Shown here piece by piece: positions 60,054 to 64,000 of a stretch of 64,000 nucleotides of DNA (within the stretch, counting starts at the first letter, position 1; every line of letters begins with the position of its first letter). The translations under genes were made by a program, and so were the position numbers. The DNA is from Betaproteobacteria bacterium. GTDB taxonomy: Bacteria; Pseudomonadota; Gammaproteobacteria; Burkholderiales; Burkholderiaceae_C. The notes below the pieces were generated by a model. The model had not been told where the DNA came from and did no database searches. It was given only the letters and a program-made list of their open reading frames with translations. The stretch is from positions 372,001-436,000 of the forward strand of contig JADJWD010000007.1 in the NCBI GenBank assembly GCA_016716535.1, read 5' to 3'.

Positions 60054-61403
60054 ATGCGTTCCATCACGAAGCCGAGCCCGCGCGCCGACACCGCCGCGGC
60101 GCCGGGCGCGCATCGCGGCCGCCGCGCGCTGGCCGTGCTGGCGCTGTGCTTCTTCTTCAACTTCGTCTCGCGCGGCATCGGCGACACGTTCCTCGTCTTC
60201 CTGCTGCCGCTGCAGCAGGAGTTCGGCTGGCCGCGCGCGCAGATGACGAGCATCTACTCGCTGCTGATGCTCGTCGCCGGGCTCGCGGCGCCCGCGGCCG
60301 GCTGGGTGTTCGAGCGGCACGGGCCGCGCGTGCTCTACGCGCTCGGCATCGGCTCGCTCGCCGCGGGCCTGTTGATCGCCAGCCGCGCGACGGCGCCGTG
60401 GCACTTCTACGTCGGCCTCGGCCTCTTCGGCGGGCTCGGCGCCGGCGCGGTCGGCATGGTGCCGGCGACGGCGCTGTTGAGCGGGTGGTTCCCGACGCGG
60501 CTGTCGACCGCGATCGGCGTCGCGTACGCGGCCTTCGGCTTCGGGTCGCTGGTGATGGTGCCGCTGACGCAGGCGCTGATCGAGGGGATCGGCTGGCGCG
60601 TCACGTACCTCTCGCTCGGCGCGGTCGTCGCGGCGATCGGCGTCGTCGCACTGTTGCTGCCGTGGCGCGCGATCACCGCGCCGCGGCCGGTGCGTACCCC
60701 TGCGGGCGCTGCGGCAGGGGCCACGGCGCGCGCGGGCCTCTCCGGCCGCTGGCGCGCGAGCCCGCTGCGTGCCGCGACGCGCGAGCCGCGTTTCTGGCTG
60801 ATGGTCCAGGTGATGTTCTTCACCGCGCTCGGCATGTACCTCGTGCTGCCGCAGTCGGTGGCCTACTTGGTAGACATCGGCTTCACGCCGCTGCAGTCGG
60901 CCACCGCGGTGGGCGCGGCGAGCATGCTGTCGATCGCCGGCGTCTCGGGCTCGGGCTGGGCATCCGACCGCTTCACGCCCCGGCGCGCCGCCACCGCCAG
61001 CTTCGCTGGCACGGCGCTCGGCATCGCCATGCTGCTGGCACTGACCTGGCACGCCAGCGAGTGGCTGCTGATCGGCTACGTGGCGCTGTTCGGCCTCTTC
61101 CAGGGCGCGCGCGGGCCGGTGGTCGCGAGCCTCAGCGCGCGGCTCTTCGCGGGCCCCGGCCAGGCTACCGTCTACGGCGCGATCTACGCGCTGATGTCGC
61201 TGGGTGTCGCCGCCGGTTCGCTGCTGGCCGGCGCGCTGCACGACTGGACCGGCGGCTACCGCGCCGGCTTCTTGCTCGCGCTCGGCTGCATCGCGCTGGC
61301 GGCGGCGCCGTTCTGGCTCTCGCAGTGGCTGCGGCTGCCGGTGAACCCGAGCGCGGCGTCGGCCACCACCCCATCACCTCGACAACAGGCGACCCCACCG
61401 TGA
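60054..61403 (+). CDS. Major facilitator superfamily transporter
   Basis: A 449-residue membrane protein with twelve predicted helices in two halves. The first half includes FVSRGIGDTFLVFLLPLQQEFGWPRAQMTSIYS and GWVFERHGPRVLYALG, the loop-2/3 basic motif; the second contains YLVDIGFTPLQSATAVGAASMLSIAG and SGWASDRFTPRRAA. This resembles the monocarboxylate/oxalate-formate (OFA) branch, so an organic acid is likely. Its stop overlaps the IclR GTG start. Confidence 0.9.
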   Translation: MRSITKPSPRADTAAAPGAHRGRRALAVLALCFFFNFVSRGIGDTFLVFLLPLQQEFGWPRAQMTSIYSLLMLVAGLAAPAAGWVFERHGPRVLYALGIGSLAAGLLIASRATAPWHFYVGLGLFGGLGAGAVGMVPATALLSGWFPTRLSTAIGVAYAAFGFGSLVMVPLTQALIEGIGWRVTYLSLGAVVAAIGVVALLLPWRAITAPRPVRTPAGAAAGATARAGLSGRWRASPLRAATREPRFWLMVQVMFFTALGMYLVLPQSVAYLVDIGFTPLQSATAVGAASMLSIAGVSGSGWASDRFTPRRAATASFAGTALGIAMLLALTWHASEWLLIGYVALFGLFQGARGPVVASLSARLFAGPGQATVYGAIYALMSLGVAAGSLLAGALHDWTGGYRAGFLLALGCIALAAAPFWLSQWLRLPVNPSAASATTPSPRQQATPP

Positions 61404-62191
61404 ACGTCAAGCAAGCGGCCAACGTCCTCGAGTTGATCGAATTCTTCGCCGAGCACCGGCAGCCGGCGAGCCTGGCCGAGATCGCGCGCCATTTCGACTG
61501 GCCGCGATCGAGCACCTTCAACCTGCTCGGCACGCTCGCGTCGCGCGGCTTCCTCTACGAGCCGATGGCGCGCGGCAGCTTCTACCCTTCGCCGCTGTTG
61601 AGCACGCTTGTGCGGCAGATCGAGAGCGCCGATCCGGTGCCGCAGCAACTGCACGGCCTGCTCGAAACGCTGCAGCAGAAGACCGGAGAAACGGCGGTGC
61701 TCGCAGCGGCGAGCGGCGGCCATGCGGTGTTCGTCGACTCGGTCGAGTCGGCCCACGCGGTGCGCTACGCGGCGCAGCCGGGCAAGATGGTGCCGCTGCA
61801 TGTGACAGCCACCGGCCGCGCGCTGCTGTCGCAGATGAGCGAGGCCGACCGCACGAAGCTGCTGCGCCGCGCCCCCTTCGAGCGCTTCACGCCGGCGAGC
61901 CTGCTGAGCGTGGCCGCGGTCGAAAAAGAGATTCGCCGCTCGCTCGACCGCGGCTGGTTCGAAGGCAAGGGCGAATTCACCGCCGACCTCGGCGGCGTCG
62001 CGCTGCCGCTGGCGATGCCGCACCGGCAGTTCGCCGTGCTCGTCGCCGGCCCGATGTCGCGCGTCAGCCCGCGGCTGGCGGATCTGGCCGCGGTGATCCG
62101 CGCCGAGATCGATCGGCATCTGGGTGGGGGCACGGAGGAGGCGCCGCCTGCGGTCAAGCCGCGGGTAGCTGCGAGGAGCCGGTCGCGCTGA
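61400..62191 (+). CDS. IclR-family transcriptional regulator
   Basis: A 263-residue regulator: N-terminal winged helix (QAANVLELIEFFAEHRQPASLAEIARHFDWPRSSTFNLLGTLASRGFL, in segments) and IclR effector domain (TGETAVLAAASGGHAVFVDSVES; VPLHVTATGRALLSQM). GTG 61400 overlaps the MFS stop as GTGA. It likely controls its own operon and the divergent CaiB-TRAP operon in response to an organic acid (inference). The C-terminal ~20 residues are Arg/Pro-rich. Confidence 0.92.
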   Translation: MNVKQAANVLELIEFFAEHRQPASLAEIARHFDWPRSSTFNLLGTLASRGFLYEPMARGSFYPSPLLSTLVRQIESADPVPQQLHGLLETLQQKTGETAVLAAASGGHAVFVDSVESAHAVRYAAQPGKMVPLHVTATGRALLSQMSEADRTKLLRRAPFERFTPASLLSVAAVEKEIRRSLDRGWFEGKGEFTADLGGVALPLAMPHRQFAVLVAGPMSRVSPRLADLAAVIRAEIDRHLGGGTEEAPPAVKPRVAARSRSR

Positions 62192-62295
62192 GCGCGGTCG
62201 CGCGGACCAAAGCGTCGACAGCGTCGATCTTGCCGCCGGTACCGCCGCCGGCTCGCCCACGGCGCCGACGGGCATCGTGCTTGCCCGCTGCGTGC

Positions 62296-62676
62296 ATGCA
62301 CGCCGTACTCGCCTTCTCCGCCCTGCCCCTCTTCCTCGGCGCGCTGCTCGCCGACTGGGTCTATGCGCGCAGCGAGCAGGTGCAGTGGACCAACTTCGCC
62401 TCGTGGCTGATCGCGGGCGGCTTGGTCTTTGCCGGCCTGGCGCTGCTCTGGGCGACGGTCGACGTGCTGCGCGCACACGCACGGCGGCGCGGCGGCTGGC
62501 TCGGTTGGCTGCTGTTGCTGGCGAGCTTCGGGCTTGGCATCGTCAACGCGCTCATGCACGCGCGCGACGGTTTTGCGGCGATGCCGGCCGGGCTCGTGCT
62601 CTCGGCCGCCGTGCTGGTGCTGGCGGCTGCCGCCAGCGGCATCGGCCTGGCGGGGCTGCGGCGGGGGGCGGCATGA
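62296..62676 (+). CDS. Small four-helix membrane protein, DUF2231-like
   Basis: A 126-residue protein with four hydrophobic segments (HAVLAFSALPLFLGALLADWVY; FASWLIAGGLVFAGLALLWATVDVL; GWLGWLLLLASFGLGIVNAL; AGLVLSAAVLVLAAAASGIGLAG). Size and layout resemble DUF2231 proteins, which are often next to sorbosone dehydrogenase-like genes. The start could be ATG 62296 or a further-upstream ATG 62230, which adds a Pro/Arg-rich stretch. The stop overlaps the next start (ATGA). Confidence 0.7.
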   Translation: MHAVLAFSALPLFLGALLADWVYARSEQVQWTNFASWLIAGGLVFAGLALLWATVDVLRAHARRRGGWLGWLLLLASFGLGIVNALMHARDGFAAMPAGLVLSAAVLVLAAAASGIGLAGLRRGAA

Positions 62677-63986
62677 GGCGCCGCAGTGCGGTGGTCGCCG
62701 GCGTCACCTGCGTCGCGGTGACCAGCGCGGCGGTGCTCGCGCTCGTCGCTGAAGCGCAGCCAGCCGGCCAGCAATTCGGCACCGATCCTCAGCTGCCGGC
62801 GCCGCAGCGCGGCATGCTGCCGAGCATGGGCATCGCGCGCCCGGCTTCGTGGGGCGATCGCCAGCCTGTCGTGCCCGAGGGCTGGACGATCACCGCCATC
62901 GCCACGGGCCTGGCGATCCCGCGGCAGACGCTGGCGCTGCCCAACGGCGACATCCTGGTCGCCGAAGGCAAGGGCAAGAGCGCGCCGGTGCTGACCCCCA
63001 AGGACTACATCGCCGGCCTCGTCAAGAAACAGGGCACGACGCCGGTCAAGGGCGGCAACCGCCTGACCCTGCTGCGTGACGCCGACGGCGACGGCGCCTA
63101 CGAAGGCCGATGGATCTTCGCCGAGAACCTCGACGCGCCGTACGGGCTGGCCCTCGTCGGCAGCCGGCTGTACGTGGCCAACCAGGACGCGCTGGTGCGC
63201 TTCGACTATGAGCCCGGCCAGACGCGCGCCGCCGCCGCGCCGGTGAAGTTGACGGCGCTGCCGGCGGCGGTGAATCACCACTGGACGAAGGCGCTCGCGG
63301 CCGATGCCGAGGGCCGCTTTCTCTACGTGGGCATCGGCTCCAACAGCAACGTCGGCGAGCGCGGCATGGCCGTCGAGGAGAACCGCGCGATGGTGTGGCA
63401 GGTGGACCCCGCCAGCGGCGCTTCGCGGCCGTTTGCCACCGGCTTGCGCAACCCGACGGCGCTCGCCTTCGAGCCGCACAGCAGGCGGCTGTGGGCCGTG
63501 GTGAACGAGCGCGACGAACTCGGCCCCGACCTCGTCCCGGACTACCTGACCTCGGTGCGCGAGGGGGCGTTCTACGGCTGGCCGTACGCCTACTGGGGCC
63601 CGAACGTCGACCCGCGCGTGCGGCCGCAAGACAGCGAGAAGGTGAAGACCACCGTGCGGCCCGACTACGCGTTGCAGTCGCACTCGGCGCCGCTCGGGCT
63701 GGCGTTCACCCGGCCGGGCGGCGGCGGCGCAGGTCCGTTCGCCGAAGGTGCCTTCGTCGGCCTGCACGGCAGCTGGAACCGCAAGGAGCCGGTGGGCTAC
63801 AAGGTGATCTTCGTGCCGTTCCGCGACGGCCGCCCGAGCGGACCGCCGCTGGACTTCGTCACCGGCTTCCAGGCCGACGGCCGGACCATGGGCCGCCCCG
63901 TCGGCGTGACGGTGGACGCCAAGGGCGCGGTGATCGTCGCCGACGACTTGTCGAATACGGTGTGGCGGGTGGTGCCGGCGCGTTGA
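62673..63986 (+). CDS. PQQ-dependent sugar dehydrogenase-like (sorbosone dehydrogenase family)
   Basis: A 437-residue exported six-bladed propeller: signal-like N-terminus (VVAGVTCVAVTSAAVLALVAEAQP), then WTITAIATGLAIPRQTLALPNGDILVAEGKG, LDAPYGLALVGSRLYVAN, LYVGIGSNSNVGERGM, FATGLRNPTALAFEPHSRRLWAVVNERDELG and FVGLHGSWNRKEPVGYKV, all typical of the sorbosone/soluble aldose dehydrogenase family. It would oxidise sugars or aldehydes in the periplasm with PQQ. Coupled to the membrane protein upstream, which could anchor it or receive electrons. Confidence 0.9.
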   Translation: MRRRSAVVAGVTCVAVTSAAVLALVAEAQPAGQQFGTDPQLPAPQRGMLPSMGIARPASWGDRQPVVPEGWTITAIATGLAIPRQTLALPNGDILVAEGKGKSAPVLTPKDYIAGLVKKQGTTPVKGGNRLTLLRDADGDGAYEGRWIFAENLDAPYGLALVGSRLYVANQDALVRFDYEPGQTRAAAAPVKLTALPAAVNHHWTKALAADAEGRFLYVGIGSNSNVGERGMAVEENRAMVWQVDPASGASRPFATGLRNPTALAFEPHSRRLWAVVNERDELGPDLVPDYLTSVREGAFYGWPYAYWGPNVDPRVRPQDSEKVKTTVRPDYALQSHSAPLGLAFTRPGGGGAGPFAEGAFVGLHGSWNRKEPVGYKVIFVPFRDGRPSGPPLDFVTGFQADGRTMGRPVGVTVDAKGAVIVADDLSNTVWRVVPAR

Positions 63987-64000
63987 GCGCAGCACCCAGG

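Overview
The window is very GC-rich, gene-dense DNA with strong G/C third-position bias and many 1-4 nt start/stop overlaps. The gene content points to a Burkholderiales betaproteobacterium, probably a Rubrivivax/Leptothrix/Piscinibacter-like lineage: three Bug/TctC-type solute receptors, an mlaFED-vacJ-mlaC-mlaB operon, a zwf-hexR pair, and many acyl-CoA catabolic genes. The genus assignment is inference. I see no rRNA, tRNA, CRISPR array, transposase or phage gene; this looks like ordinary chromosome.

Layout. 1-0.9 kb: 3' part of gltD. 0.9-1.3 kb: an Rnk-like protein. 1.7-6.0 kb: Mla phospholipid-transport operon (mlaF, E, D, vacJ/mlaA, C, B). 6.0-8.4 kb: zwf-hexR operon on the minus strand, with a candidate HexR operator lying over the predicted zwf start of transcription. 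8.5-11.5 kb: DUF411 protein, a Cys/Met-metabolism PLP enzyme and a beta-helix protein. 11.7-20.9 kb: an AfuA/FbpA-type ABC transporter whose receptor and permease genes are separated from its ATPase by a complete five-gene Liv-type cassette. 21.0-22.4 kb: universal stress protein and a second Rnk-like protein. 22.8-27.7 kb: LysR regulator facing Bug receptor, MetX-like hydrolase, Bug receptor and a frameshifted alpha/beta hydrolase. 27.7-36.5 kb: a large lipoprotein, an exported WD40-like/caspase-fold protein, a frameshifted GspB and an ExeA-type ATPase.

36.6-43.2 kb: exported metallo-beta-lactamase-fold hydrolase, LysR/Bug pair, TauE/SafE permease, amidohydrolase, thioesterase and nucleoside deaminase. 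43.2-46.3 kb: a ybhP-clsB-ybhN-like membrane-lipid operon. 46.6-51.8 kb: a minus-strand acyl-CoA operon (CitE-like lyase, CoA-transferase, enoyl-CoA hydratase, acyl-CoA dehydrogenase, flavin oxidoreductase). 51.9-52.9 kb: a long NUDIX hydrolase. 52.9-59.9 kb: a second minus-strand operon (CaiB CoA-transferase, TRAP transporter QMP, two acyl-CoA dehydrogenases, enoyl-CoA hydratase), facing an MFS-IclR pair. 62.3-64 kb: DUF2231-like membrane protein and a sorbosone/PQQ-type dehydrogenase.

Together the genes describe an envelope-maintenance block (Mla, ClsB, YbhN, ExeA/GspB) and a scavenging lifestyle that imports organic acids and amino acids, activates them as CoA esters and oxidises them. The most unusual items are the nested ABC operons, the exported caspase/propeller protein with its orphan lipoprotein, two precisely located frameshifts, a shortened acyl-CoA dehydrogenase and several unexplained inverted repeats.
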